Origin: Albifimbria verrucaria
Taxonomy: Eukaryota; Ascomycota; Sordariomycetes; Hypocreales; Stachybotryaceae
Direction of reading: 5' to 3'
Assembly (NCBI GenBank): GCA_020081605.1
Contig: JAHREC010000062.1
Span: forward strand, 1,488,001-1,552,000
Length of the DNA: 64,000 bases
This document shows, in pieces, positions 11,418 to 23,155 of the stretch. Within the stretch, counting starts at the first letter, position 1. Every line of letters starts with the position of its first letter. Made by a program: the position numbers and the translations under genes. The notes below the pieces were generated by a model. It was not told where the DNA came from and made no database searches. It was given only the letters and a program-made list of their open reading frames with translations.

Positions 11418-11804
11418 ATGAGTTTCATGCTCTTCTCCCTCACTCTTTTCTTCTTCGTTACCGCCACCGCTCTCTTCTTCTCTCGTAACTATTGGCGACA
11501 CCTCGTACCCGACATCCACGTCCCGGGCGCAGATTATCTGTATTCGCGGCTGCCCTCCAGCTTCGCCGAAGACATCGACGCTGGACTGTCCAGCAGCACC
11601 TTTGACCTCACTGGCAATGTCGAGTCTGGCGATGCTCGGGCGGGCCTTGACGATGAGAGCAAGGCCGAGATTCTCAAAATCATGAAGAAGAGACGCATGA
11701 CATTCGATCAGGCCCGGAAGGCCTATATGGAGAACCGGTTCAAGGCCAACGGCATCGGCGCGGATGGGCTGCCCAGAGATCCCAAATTCGTCAGCTTCTC
11801 CTAA
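11418..11804 (+). CDS. Small conserved fungal membrane protein (DUF2015-like)
   Basis: 128 residues, intronless. Residues 1-20 (MSFMLFSLTLFFFVTATALF) form one hydrophobic segment, a signal anchor or cleaved signal peptide. A short acidic linker follows, then a basic helical block at about residues 85-128 with EILKIMKKRRMTFDQARKAY, ENRFKANGIGADG and the terminal RDPKFVSFS. The charged block and the exact C-terminus look strongly conserved from what I remember of fungal proteins labelled DUF2015, whose role is unknown; the family name is from memory and unverified. The start at 11418 was preferred to an in-frame ATG at 11322 because the hydrophobic segment begins there. No frame break. Confidence 0.7.
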   Translation: MSFMLFSLTLFFFVTATALFFSRNYWRHLVPDIHVPGADYLYSRLPSSFAEDIDAGLSSSTFDLTGNVESGDARAGLDDESKAEILKIMKKRRMTFDQARKAYMENRFKANGIGADGLPRDPKFVSFS

Positions 11805-12334
11805 ACAATCTCGACGCGGAATACCTCTTTCACTATATCCACCACAAATTCTTACGCGACTAGAAATCGCCGTCTTTTTTATTCTAAACTGTACTTCATC
11901 AGCCGAACAGGCCTTCAGTTTCTTGTCACAACCGTCCGGCTTAGAGCCGATTTTTCTTTGTGTCCGTTTGTTGAAGCACAGCGATTCTTTATATCAGGAG
12001 TTAGGATGCCTTTATTCCATCTTGTTTTAGGCGTCAAATTAATGACGTCCATTGCCGCAGCTGAAGCGCGAGGTGCCATGTGCTATATATAATTATGTAC
12101 ACCCATTCAATCTATTGGTTTCCCTTGGCTCCGTGTCCATCATTACGTACAGGTTCCACCTATGAGTGGGAAAGCATTATATATGTACAACGAAGGGGTT
12201 TCCTACACCCTTGAGAATCCGACAATCTCAATAGTGCTCATTAATTATTGCGGTTGACGTATACTCGAGTCGCGCCGCAAGGCTTGATGCGATGTGTAGA
12301 AGCTTGTACTATCGCATTGATTGTCCAGGGCCGC
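11805..12334. other. Convergent intergenic region
   Basis: 0.53 kb between the stop codons of the small membrane protein and ERG3. AT-rich, with several TATATAA-like stretches fitting 3' UTR and poly(A) signals. No gene seen. Confidence 0.45.
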
Positions 12335-13463
12335 CTATTTGTTCTTCTTCGAAGCAAGATCAGCTGGACCGTATGAGCGATCATCGTCGCCTTCAATCTC
12401 CTTGACAAAGTTGTCGACCTCCTTGGACTCGTCCTTCCACTTCTTTTGGGACATTTTCTCATCCTTCTGGAACATCCAGGCCTCGGGTCTCTTGTAGGTA
12501 CCGCCAAGACGGTCAAAGGCAGTGAAGAACTGTCCATAGTTGACCTCGAACCGAGAGTGGTGCAACGAATGGCACGCAGCTCCGTTGACGACAGGGTTGT
12601 CGGTCAGATACTCGCCATCATGGATCATGATAGACCAAAAGTTGACGAAGACGAAGAGAATGATGTATGCCGTCTTCTGAAGAGGGAAGACGAAAGGGAA
12701 GACGTGGTAAGGCACAGACTGAGCAAAGCCATCAAGGAAGTGGAAGGCATGGCTGGCAAAAGGCGTAGGCATGATCCACTTATGGTGAGCCTTGTGTAGG
12801 TGCTTGTAGATGCGTGGGTGGTGCAGGCCTCGATGAATCCAGTAGATGAAGAAGTCGGTAAAGAGGAGGAAGAGTGGGAACTGGAGGATGTCGTACCACA
12901 TACCAGGACCTTCTGCCGAGGCATCGTAGAGTTTACCGTAGCCACGGACTTCGGCCCAGAAGATGGGAGCAGTACAGAGGGCAATGCCTGGCAAGGCCTT
13001 GGTGGCGGACTTGATCTCGAGCCAAATCTGGTTTTTAATGAACTTGGGGTGGTTCAAGGTGCGCTTGTCGAATACGAAGTAGAACGATAGAGCAGCAAAC
13101 ACGAAATACATGATAATGCCAAAGATCCTTAAAGACCGGTTAGTCGCTATCGCCAGACAGTACTCAACATGGTGCATGCTCGTAAAGGCCATGGAAAGAG
13201 GGCACGTACCAGGTGATGGAGAACAAGGTAATGAACTGGCGCAGGGGATTATCTCGAGGCCAGGAACTCATGTAGGCGGCCTGTGAAGGCGTGAACTGAA
13301 CGAACTGGGTAGCCGGCTTATAGGTCCAGGAGTTCAAGACTGGGACTGATGAATTGGTGGCAGAGGTCTTGGGGAAGTCATACGGGGCGGGCTGTACGGG
13401 TAGGAGATAGGCGTATACATGATCGGCGACGAAGGTGTCGAAGGCCTCGAGAATGACGTCCAT
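12335..13463 (-). CDS. ERG3: C-5 sterol desaturase (Erg3)
   Basis: ER membrane di-iron enzyme that introduces the C5-C6 double bond in ergosterol synthesis. Two exons, 13210-13463 and 12335-13127, give 348 residues. Hydrophobic spans occur around YFVFAALSFYFVF and in the segment before the first histidine box. The histidine cluster that binds iron is complete: HRGLHH, HKAHH and HSLHHSRFEVNYGQFF. The tail is acidic and lysine-rich and ends in SKKNK, whose lysines at -3/-4 could serve as an ER-retention signal (inference). No frame break. Filamentous fungi often carry more than one ERG3 paralogue, and this window cannot show which one this is. Loss of Erg3 activity is a known route to azole tolerance in yeasts. 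Confidence 0.93.
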
Positions 13464-16400
13464 GGTGGGCTAAACAATTGGAAGCGAAGGATGCAAGACG
13501 AGATTGACAAGATAGTTGCAGGGTAGTCGTGAAGAAGTGAATGAAAAATTAAGAGCCGGCCGTGAGAGCGAACTTCCCAGATGTTTGATGGCTGGCAAGT
13601 ACTATAGTCAATCGATAGACAACCCTTGAAAGCGATGGCGACAAGGGAGTGGAGACGATCTCGTAGGGGCTTGTGCCACCAGATAACGCCGGCAGTTGAC
13701 AGCTGAGGCAAGGCAAGGCAAGGTACCTCAGCTAGGTATTGGTGGTAGTAGCCGACCAAAGGATTGGTCCCAGTGACAACTTAAAGACAAACCCGCCAGG
13801 GACAGGCGCAGAGAGATATACAGGGTACCAGATTGATAAGAGCAGGATGTGGTTGCAACGGACGGCTTCTGCAGAAGGGCGCCTGATAGACTCTTTATGA
13901 AAAGCAGCATAAGCCCATCTGTTTACGGGACCGGGCGACTTTTAACCCACCGCTCGGGGTTTGGGGAAGGTTTCGAGCAGAAGTGGCATGATAAGGGACA
14001 AGGCAGTTCCGATGCACTGGCTTCTCCATCTCGAGTTCGGATTCCAGAAGCAATGGGATGCTGGCCCCACTGAATCTCTTGCCCCAAACCCACTGCTGTA
14101 TCAATCCGTTGAGCTACCCGTTAACTTGGCCAGTCACGCGAATCGATGCTTTAGAGATCGGCACCAACCGTCCACAGTATTTCTTATTGGGTCCCGGCTT
14201 TACCGGTCATGCAGGTAGGCTCCTGTTCTCTTGCTTCCATCTTAAATGCTTTCTCCCGTTTTTCGCTTGCGCTGGACAGAGAGATGCCAAACGGGAAGAG
14301 GAAGACCCAAATTGGCACAGTGAGGGCAACGTTTTTGTTTTACAATGGTACGAGCATGGGATGACTTTTGTTCATGTCACTGCCGAAATGAATGCTTATG
14401 GCACCGTATTCCTGGACTCCAGCTACACCCACCTTAAGATGAGCTTTTCAAAGACGCATGATGAACCACGTCATTTGGGGCACCGCCCCTCTGTTACGGA
14501 TTACAATATGATTTGCGTGCAGTCATGACATTGGAATCGCAGATACTCGTTCGTCAAACAGCGATTTTGTGGTGTTCGTGTTCGTATTCGAACCCGCTCC
14601 TTGTCATGGCACAAAGGAAAAGCTATTAGCATGTTATTCATGACTGCTTCCTCAGCCCCTACATGTTGTCAGTTATAATGACTGCCATCTCCTCCTGGCG
14701 GGCTTCTCTGCTGCGGTTTACCATCCGTGATGGCCAACCAGAAGAGTTGCAGTTCTGGTCTTGATCTCTGTCCACGGAGTGTACAGTGATCGAGTGGGTT
14801 TATAGCTATTATCAGTCCTACGTGACATTGGATTCCGATTGGCTCCCAGGTCCTCAAAAATACAGTTCAAATCATCATCCTCGTGAGCAGCCTGTGGTGG
14901 GTGGAACATGTCGTCTGTTTGAATGCCTACTATTGTTAGGTCGACTGACTACCTTGCTTTTTGCCTCGTTGGGGCTTACGTATTTCTCCTTTCGGTGGTA
15001 TCTGGTTCCCCTTTGCTTCCTCCTCCAGCAACCAGGCTAGTATTCAAACTTGATGAAACAGTTCCAGGCCGTGGAGTCCTCGGTCTGGTACCACCAACCT
15101 TGGTGGGTATTTGAATGAGTCGGTGCAAATCCGAACGTTTTCACATGAATACAAATTCATCAATATTTCCCGCTAGTTTGGGATTATCGAACGTGGGGCA
15201 TGCAGCCTCTGTATAGCAGACGATGGCCGAGCAGGCATCAGCATGCCTTATCAAATGGACCCTGGTGTGTTAACCAAGTGTCAAGTCTTAGCTGGGCTGC
15301 GACTGAGGCTGATACGGGGTAGATGCTTCTCCATGCTGCACTCTGGAAATTCTCCGCAGAGAACTGCCATCGTTTAGAGGTACCTTGGCGCCAGCCCCAC
15401 CTCATGCAGCTGTGCATTTCTGGCTTGGCCATTGCCTCTGCACAGTCCAGTACTTTTAAAGTTGACATCCCTCCGCGCCTGGGTCTACACGCATGTGCGG
15501 GTTGGCCTGGGTAAAGATGACTTAGCGACGGATAATTGCCTGCAGGCTGCAGCACGGTCGAGGATTCTGGAACATGCATGTAGGTGCGTGTCAGTGTACC
15601 TACGAGCGAAAACAGCGGTCACTTGGGACTAAACAATACCATTGTAGCGATAAGCTCCGTCATTCTTATATAAACATGCGCTAATTCTGTCTGAACCAAC
15701 TTCTGGTTGGCAATCTGTCAATTCGGAGCCGACGATGTTCTATATCTGTGATGATCCGTCCGGTATAATGGCAGAACATGCTGAATGGCCGTCGCACAGG
15801 TTTCCGGACAGGCAAACCCACAAGCGGTTCTCCAAGCGAGTGCATACATCATATTGTCTACGTGAAAATACACAAGGAAGCACGGAGCAACACAGGTTGG
15901 CAATAAAGGCTGCAACCGAGAACAGATAATCACAAGACTTGAGTGATTTCTTCGCCTCGAAGGATGAGCGGGATGGATGCGAGCCAGCATCTACGCCATG
16001 GGGACACGAGGAGGCACATACATATTCAGCCTCGAGTTCGAGGATTCGCGCACCACAACGGGTAGGACAAAACTTGAGTGTTTGGCGGAGAACAAGTCAA
16101 GGGCCTCTGCAGAGGTGGAGGGGCGAATAGGGTCGTGCGTCTTGGTGCATATTCCGGTGGTATAGGGTGGGTGTGGGTGCATCTGCAACCCGTGAAGATG
16201 CATCGTGGGTGTGGGTGTGTAAGATGGTGTAGGCAGGCGAGCTAATGTAGGCGAGGGAGGGTAAGTGATGCTAGGTCTGTCGTGTCATAAAAGGACAACC
16301 GGGTGATAAGCCAAAGTGAACGATTGGAGTGAGCATGTCAAAAAGCTCGTCTGCCTAGTACTCTGCGTGCATTCCATGACGGGAGACTAACTGCGGGGTG

Positions 16401-17878
16401 GGGGCAGACGGTTGAAACACCGCTTGCTGACCACGCAGGTTGGCGATATTCGGGAATTTTGGATTGTTCCAGTAGTAGAAAGACTTCCCGACGACCATGG
16501 CGAACAAGGAGGCGGTCACCTTTGCTTACATGAGGGGTGGTTGAGCACTGTTGATGCGTGGAGAAGTCTGTCAACCTTGTCCAGAAAGAAACCTGCAACC
16601 GGAAATATGTAAACACAAAGGTTACGTGAGTGAGGCTGTTCCAAAACGAGGCAGATATCAAAGCATAGTGCAGACGGGCTTGTGGTAGTGGTGGTGGTGG
16701 TGGTGGTGGTGGTTGTAGTTGGTGTTGTTCTTCCCGTCCTCCCTCCGTTCAATGGTGGGTAATGAAGAGGGTACGTTGTTCAACTCAGCGTGGATTAGGC
16801 TTGTGCGCGCAGACCTAGCATCTGACCTTGCATCACCTGTGCTGTACCTTGGCTACGAAAAGCCAGTGGATGGTTTCCAGGCAAGAAGAGAGAAAAAAGG
16901 TGACTTCTTCTGAACCTCATGTGGAACCTCAAATGATGGCGGCGCCCGATGTGCACAGACCGTGTGGACCCAGGCCCCTGCACGTACATGAGGTACTCGT
17001 GGCCCTGGTCGGTACCTGGGCCTCCCGTGCAGATACCTCACGGGAGCCTCCCCACTCATGCCAGAGTCCTGGTGCAACGCCACAGAACAAACCAACCAAC
17101 ACCCCTTTGATCTCTTCGATCCGCGACGCATCCCCATGGATGCCCACCCCACGGCCCCCAACCGCAGCCAAACGGTCACCAAGGACACGCAGTCCTCTCC
17201 CCTGCACGTCGTGGTTTTCCCCAGGCACACGCCCACGGCCTCACGCACGCCTCTCCCTCCCCTCCCCAGCACGGAGCATCCATAGCGCCTATAGGTTAGC
17301 AGGTAGTCCAGCCTGCCGCATGCCGTCAAAAAGGCAGCTCCAATGTATCGCCAGCCCTGCTGCAGGTTCCTCCTATTCGCCGTGCTACTTTTTTGTCTCA
17401 GGCAGGCCTGGCCCAAGTTTAAGCCCAGGCTCGTCCGCTCGCTTCCCCTGCTCCACTATCCCATCATCCCCAGCGGCTTGCCTCCATCGTCTTTTCTTCC
17501 ACTTTTACCTTTTTCCCTTCTCCCCTTCACCTCCTCCAACCAATCCATCACCACGACCATCCCCGCCCATCATCGTCGGCGGCGACTACCCATTGCCGCC
17601 ATCGCCTTGAGCTTTCGCGCGATCCATCCACGCGTTCGCACGGCCACGACCCTCCAGGCCCTCATCCCGTCCCTCTTGCGGGCGTGACCTTTTGCGACTC
17701 CTGAACCAACTCGCGCCAGCCAGCCTCCTCGTCTCCACGTTTCCGGATCGAGGCATCACCCGGGTTCAACCCTTCAATCCTCCGCGCGTCGAAACCCAGT
17801 CGCCGGACGGTTCGCACGATATTTTCCCCATCGATTCCCGACTTCGACAATCCGCGACCAGGTCGCTCGCATTTCATC
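13464..17878. other. 4.4 kb gene-free region upstream of ERG3 and TUP1
   Basis: Between divergent ERG3 and TUP1. The right part (about 17.1-17.88 kb) is strongly C/T-rich and looks like a long TUP1 leader. A GGT trinucleotide repeat lies at 16687-16713. Open frames exist (the longest about 260 codons at 16828-17610) but are low-complexity, start in no recognisable way and resemble no family, so I do not call genes. A possible degenerate tRNA relic near 14.0-14.13 kb was rejected. Confidence 0.4.
16687..16713. repeat. (GGT)n microsatellite
   Basis: Tandem GGT/GTG triplets, about nine copies, in the gene-free region upstream of TUP1. No coding context. Confidence 0.85.
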
Positions 17879-19879
17879 ATGTCTATGTATCCGCATCGCG
17901 GCATCGCGGGCGTGCCTCCCAGCAACCCTGCCCGCCTCAACGAGCTCCTCGACCAGATCAGGGCCGAATTCGATACACAGCTGCGCCAGGCAGAGAATTT
18001 TGAGCATCAGAGTATGTTTTAGCTGGTTGTCTCAGCGCGAAGTGTCTACGTGACTAGGTTGCTAACAGCTTCATCCTCGCAGTTTCCGCGCAAGTCAGCG
18101 AGATGCAGCTTGTCAGGAAAAGGTCTACGCTCTTGAGCAGACCCACATGACCCTTAAGCAAAAGTGAGTGCTTCTTGCTCTGTTTTGATGCGATCTAGAG
18201 CCCGGTCAAACTAACCTCGGGCTCAACCACAGGTATGAGGAGGAGATCACCATGCTCCGTCATCAGCTTGAGGCCGCTCGCAAGGGCGCTCCCCAACCCG
18301 GCCTTCCTGGCCCCCTCAGCACGCTGGACCTTCCCAACAGCCCCTTCGATTGCGCCAGGCAATGGTTTGTTTAGTGGCATCATGGCCGGCGGCAACCAGG
18401 GTGGCCTCGCTCCGCCTCAGCAGCACGCTCCTCCTCAGGAGCAGCAGATGGGACCTCAGCACCAGATGCCTCAAGGGCCTCCTGGTCTTCCCGTGCCCCC
18501 TCCTCACCCCAATGCCCAGCAACCTCCTTACCAGCAGGGTTACCCTCAAGGTCCTGTCGCCAACGGCATGGGTCCTCAGCCTCCCCAGAGTACGGCTTCT
18601 CCCGGCCCTCGTGGACGTGGCATCGGCCGCCCGCCAAATGCCGTCGGTCCTGCGACTCCTCAGATCAATACTCCGGTGCCGTACCCAGGTAACGCCCAGT
18701 CGCCTCAGGTCAGCCACCCCACGCCCGATCCATCCCGTCTAGGCGGCCCCAGACCTGCCCCAGTCGGCAACGCCCTGGGCGATCTCGAAGTCGACGCCGT
18801 GGCGCCTCACAACAAGAAGACTGGCTCTGATTGGTATGCCATCTTCAACCCTGGAGTCCAGCGCGTCCTCGACGTTGACCTGGTCCACTCCTTGTCCCAC
18901 GAGAGTGTCGTATGCTGCGTCCGCTTCAGCCACGACGGCAAGTACGTCGCTACTGGTTGCAACAGGTCGGCTCAGATTTTCGACGTCCAGACCGGTGAGA
19001 AGGTGTGCGTCCTAGAAGACCACAATGCTCAGGACATGTCGGCCGATTTGTACATCCGAAGTGTTTGCTTCAGTCCCGACGGCCGCTTCTTGGCTACAGG
19101 TGCTGAGGACAAGCTGATTCGAGTAAGTTGCCGTGCCCCCACCCCCATGGCCAACCAGTAGCATCGCGCTAACAGCACAACTTGTAGGTATGGGATATTC
19201 AGAATAGGGTCATCCGCAACCATTTCTCAGGTCATGAGCAAGATATCTACTCGCTCGACTTTGCACGAGATGGCCGCACGATAGCATCGGGTAGCGGTGA
19301 CAGGACCGTACGACTATGGGATATCGAGTCCGGAGCTGAGACGCTCACACTTACGATCGAGGACGGTGTTACTACTGTTGCCATCTCCCCGATACACAGT
19401 TCGTGGCTGCTGGGTCTCTTGACAAGAGCGTCCGCGTTTGGGACATCCGAACTGGCCTGTTAGTGGAGCGCCTCGAAGGACCTGACGGTCATAAGGATTC
19501 CGTCTACTCGGTGGCTTTCTCGCCTAACGGCAAGGATCTTGTCAGTGGTAGCTTGGACCGAACCATCAAGATGTGGGAGCTCAACACGCCGCGCGGCGCG
19601 CCGAACCCCAACACGAAGGGTGGCAAGTGTGTCAAGACGTTCGAAGGACATAGGGACTGTGTTCTGTCTGTTGCGCTGACACCAGATGCCAACTGGGTTC
19701 TCTCTGGTTCCAAGGACCGTGGTGTCCAGTTTTGGGACCCCTGAACCGGAACAACACAGCTTATGCTTCAAGGCCACAAGAACTCGGTCATCTCGGTAGC
19801 ACCAAGCCCCCAGGGAACCTACTTCGCTACAGGATCGGGTGACATGAAGGCCCGTATCTGGTCTTACCGTCCCTACTAA
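17879..19879 (+). CDS. TUP1: Transcriptional corepressor Tup1 / RcoA
   Basis: Global corepressor (with Ssn6/Cyc8) recruited by sequence-specific repressors. Exons: 17879-18011, 18083-18163, 18233-19122, 19188-19879; restored length 599 residues. The N-terminal helix that tetramerises and binds Ssn6 reads [21 protein letters not shown] Pro/Gln-rich linker follows, then seven WD40 blades (for example [74 protein letters not shown]). One-base losses lie near 18117, 18313, 18343 and 19391. In addition an in-frame TGA at 19742-19744 sits where relatives have Arg (WDP-R-TG). No indel is needed around it, so it looks like a CGA-to-TGA change. Taken literally it removes the last about 45 residues, that is the final blade. 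The leader is long and C/T-rich. Confidence 0.93.
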
Positions 19880-20401
19880 AGCTGTCTGTCATGGAGAGTT
19901 ACGCGCGCAAATGGGGCCACGCCAACAAAAATGACGAATTCGGGACTGCGATGGAACAGGAGTGTGGAACATGCAAATAAACAGCGACCAGTTTCTACAA
20001 GTTGATGCAATGGCCGGCATAGGCACCTGAACAAGCGTGGCAGAACGAAGCGGAAATATTACTATGGAAGGGGAAGGATCCGAGGAGGCGAGGGGCTAGG
20101 CAGTGTTTAAGGACCATATTTACATGACGAGAGCTCACATGGCGATGGTAGGATACCGTGAGGCTGGGCGCACGGGAAGGGAAGGGTGCTGAGAAATCAT
20201 GTTGTACGGTATAGGCTAGGCAAGGGGACTATTTCGTTGGCTTCTCCCTTTGCTTTTCTAATACCTGTTTTGTAGTTGGGTAGGTGTATGTTTGTAAGCC
20301 CTCTTTATGATTCATGCTTGCTGCCCCTACTTGTGTGTCGCCTGTCATGTTGTGATGCATGCGTGTCGAATCTGTAGACATGACGCTAGTCGGAGCATGA
20401 T
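19880..20401. other. Convergent intergenic region, TUP1 / RMP1
   Basis: 0.52 kb between two stop codons. Presumed 3' UTRs; nothing else seen. Confidence 0.45.
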
Positions 20402-21137
20402 TCAGTTTAGATTTCCGAAGAGACTGGCAAACGCGTCGCCCTTCTTCCCACTTGACTTCTTTTTAGACTTGCGTTTCTCCACTTTCTGTGGAGGTGAAAC
20501 AGGTCTCGATGACGGAGCTTTTCCAACGGCCGGTGCTGGTTTGACGACCTTTTGGCGTAGGGTCGATAGATCGTCCCGGGACACGGCTGTGCCCCTATCC
20601 ATATCCATGTCGTGTGAGTCTTCGGACTTGGCTACGGGCGCGGCGGCGACGGCCAATGGCTCTTGCTTTGATTCGGATTTTGCAGTTTGTTCATCGTCGG
20701 GCAGTAGGTCTGTGAGGACGGTGTTGACCTGGGCTAAAGCCGCGAGCAGCATGAGGCCGAGAGCCGCATGCTGGTTGTCGGCAGCTAACTGGGTGAATGC
20801 TCTGCGTGGACAGGATCGATAAGATTCCATACGGCGAGCAGAGCACAGGCGGGAGGGTCACCACTTACACGTATGAGCGGGATATGATGTGGCTCTTCAT
20901 CCAACGAGCGCGGGTGAGAAGGGCATCTTCACGGCGGCGAAGCGCATCGGAAGCCAAGGCGCGGGCGGAGCGGCGCAAGATGCTGAACTCGGCCCACCAA
21001 GGGGAGGCACGGTGCTGGTTCCTATGGCGGTGGTTGAAGGCGTCTAATATGGATTGGAGCGGCTCGAGGGTCTCGTGGGCGCGACTGCACGCAGAAGCGG
21101 GCAAGGTAAGAGGTAGCCGCTGCGGCTTGGGCTTCAT
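20402..21137 (-). CDS. RMP1: RNase MRP subunit Rmp1-like protein
   Basis: Likely protein subunit specific to RNase MRP, the nucleolar ribonucleoprotein that cuts pre-rRNA. Two exons, 20869-21137 and 20402-20801; 222 residues. The recognition block, HRHRNQHRASPWWAEFSIL followed by RRSARAL, matches the conserved basic/WW helix of Rmp1. A second helix has QLAADNQHAALGLMLLAALA. The C-terminal half is disordered and ends in a basic stretch, RKSKKKSSGKKGDAFASLFG, plausible as a nucleolar localisation signal. The start at 21137 (MKPKPQ) is a choice: the same frame stays open upstream to 21380, which would add about 80 residues without obvious conservation. No frame break. Confidence 0.8.
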
Positions 21138-23155
21138 GGTGGGCCGGACGGGCGCATTGTCGAAGGCGACGGGGCGGGCGCCGGCTGCGGAGGCGATTGT
21201 CGGGGACTGTCCTCCGACTGCAATAGGAGAGAGAGGTGTGTGTGGGCAGAGGGAAAGAAAATGGATAGCTTGAAGATAGGGTCCTTGGCTGTGGTTTGTG
21301 TAATTCAAGCTGGGGCAAGGTTTGGTATCTGGATGAGCGATAAGATAAGAGCAGACAGAGGCTGAAGAAAATGCGACCAACCGTGTACGTACCAGCGGGT
21401 TACTTTAACGTGTTCCTGCTGCACATGAATGAATACCTACCTACTACCTACCTTAGGTACCTAGGTTAGTAGGTAAGTACGCTGTATTGTACAATACTAA
21501 TATGATTAATATTGTCTTCTTCTTATTATTATCTTCCCTCCCTCCTCTCCCTGGCATTTCTACTTTTATGCACTTATAGTAATGGTGATAAGCGAAAAGA
21601 AAAAGAAGAGGAAGAAGAAAAAAGAAAAACCCTAGCGTTGCTTCCATAACATAATCGTTATTGTTAGCCTTGTCATGACGAAGCGAGGAGTGGCTTATCG
21701 GGGCATGCAGGTCAAGGCGGGAAATTGGCAATCCAGCCAATATGCAGCAGGGAGGAAAACGCAGCACAACGAAGGCCAAGACGGGCAAGGTGTAGAAGGG
21801 ACCCGACCCCCCTGTGGCACAATGACGTCGCCCTCCGGAATTCGCTTGCAGGTTTGGTCGCAGCGGATGACTGGGACTGGGACTGGGTCTCATGGATATC
21901 CGTGGAATTGTGTGTTGCCGTAAATGGAAGAAGGTCGATGCCTCGACGACACAAGAGAGGACCCGAGACGGGCGCTTCTGCTTGCCAATTGCAGGCTCGA
22001 ATATGCCTAGGCAAACCAGGCGATGATCTTATGTTCGGCGGGGGTTCTCAAGTCACGAGCCATCACGGTGCAGATACGCGCTCTGCTCTGCATTTCCAGA
22101 AGGGAATGGATGGTTGGAGAGGGTGGCAAAGGACGTTGGCCGTCTCCACCGCATGCTTTGATGACTGCCATTGGCGAGAGCCGAGTCGGTCCCAAGACAC
22201 CGACCATTGACAAAAGATTCTACGTGTGTTTTGTTCTCGTGGTTATCTGTCTGTCTGTCTGTCCGCAGTGGGCAACTGAACTGCTCCATAGCCCTCGAAA
22301 TCATCACCACAACACACGGCTGTAAATAGCTACCTATCTGCCTTTGCTTTGTTAGCTCCACCGCCGATGGTTCCCCTTTACCTTATCAGAAACAGAGGGA
22401 AACGGTCAACAGATGAGACTAGGCCACAGTAGTTAGCGGGTTGGTTTTACCTTACCCAAGATGGTGCAGCAGGACAGGTGATCAATAATTCAACCAGAGA
22501 GAGGTACCTCGCCTGCCCGCGCTGCTTGGCGTTGCGCTCGAGTACTCGGCCCTCATCTCATGTAAGGCAAGGCAAATGCAAGCCAACCCACCCCTTGTTC
22601 ATGCTTGATCCAGGTTGAGATGCCATCTTGAATCTGCCTCCCTCCCCTCCCCGGCTCCTCAGCACGGCGTCACGGCCGTCTTGGCCGTTTTGCACCATAA
22701 ACGTTCTTGTCGTTATCTTTGTTTCCCTTCTTTTTTTCCTCTGTCTCTCTCTCCCTCCCTCTCTCTCTCTGTCTGTTGAACCTGTTTTACGTCGTCACCA
22801 TCATACCTTCTCCTACTTCACCACCAACATCACTCTCACCACCACTACCACCCCTCTTCGTCGTCCTCCTCCTCGTCCTCCTCGTCCTCTTCTTTTTTTT
22901 TCTTTCTTCTCTTTCTCCCCTTTCGTCCTGCCCCAGTCTAGAACCCTCCCTAGTCTCCATCCTTATCCTCACGATAGCTCACAGCTCCCCACTCTGCGGC
23001 CACTCTTCTCCACCCGTCTCATTTCCCTGCCCCGGCACCCTTGAACGCGGTCGTGCTGCCGCTGCGGCTCACGAGACTCTCTTCTTCTCTGGTCGCGCCG
23101 ATCCAACTCGTTCAACACCGCACACCAACCCGCTGGCTAAACAACCCGAGACGAG
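21138..23155. other. 2 kb divergent intergenic region, RMP1 / AVT1
   Basis: Holds both promoters. A cluster of TAGGTACCTA-like palindromes and CCTACCTA units lies at 21430-21480, a (GTCT)n run at about 22246-22263, and a long pyrimidine-rich tract at about 22690-23000 that is probably the AVT1 leader. No gene seen. Confidence 0.4.
22246..22263. repeat. (CTGT)n tetranucleotide repeat
   Basis: Four to five tandem copies of CTGT/TCTG in the RMP1-AVT1 intergenic region. Confidence 0.75.

Noticed and set aside
13990..14130. tRNA gene near 14.0-14.1 kb
   Set aside because: An A-box-like GGTAGCTCAACGG lies on the minus strand but the better B-box match, GTTCGGATTCC, is on the plus strand; no cloverleaf forms.
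16828..17610. 260-codon open frame on the plus strand before TUP1
   Set aside because: Low-complexity Pro/Ser/Arg translation of C/T-rich leader sequence, with an overlapping minus-strand frame and no family resemblance.
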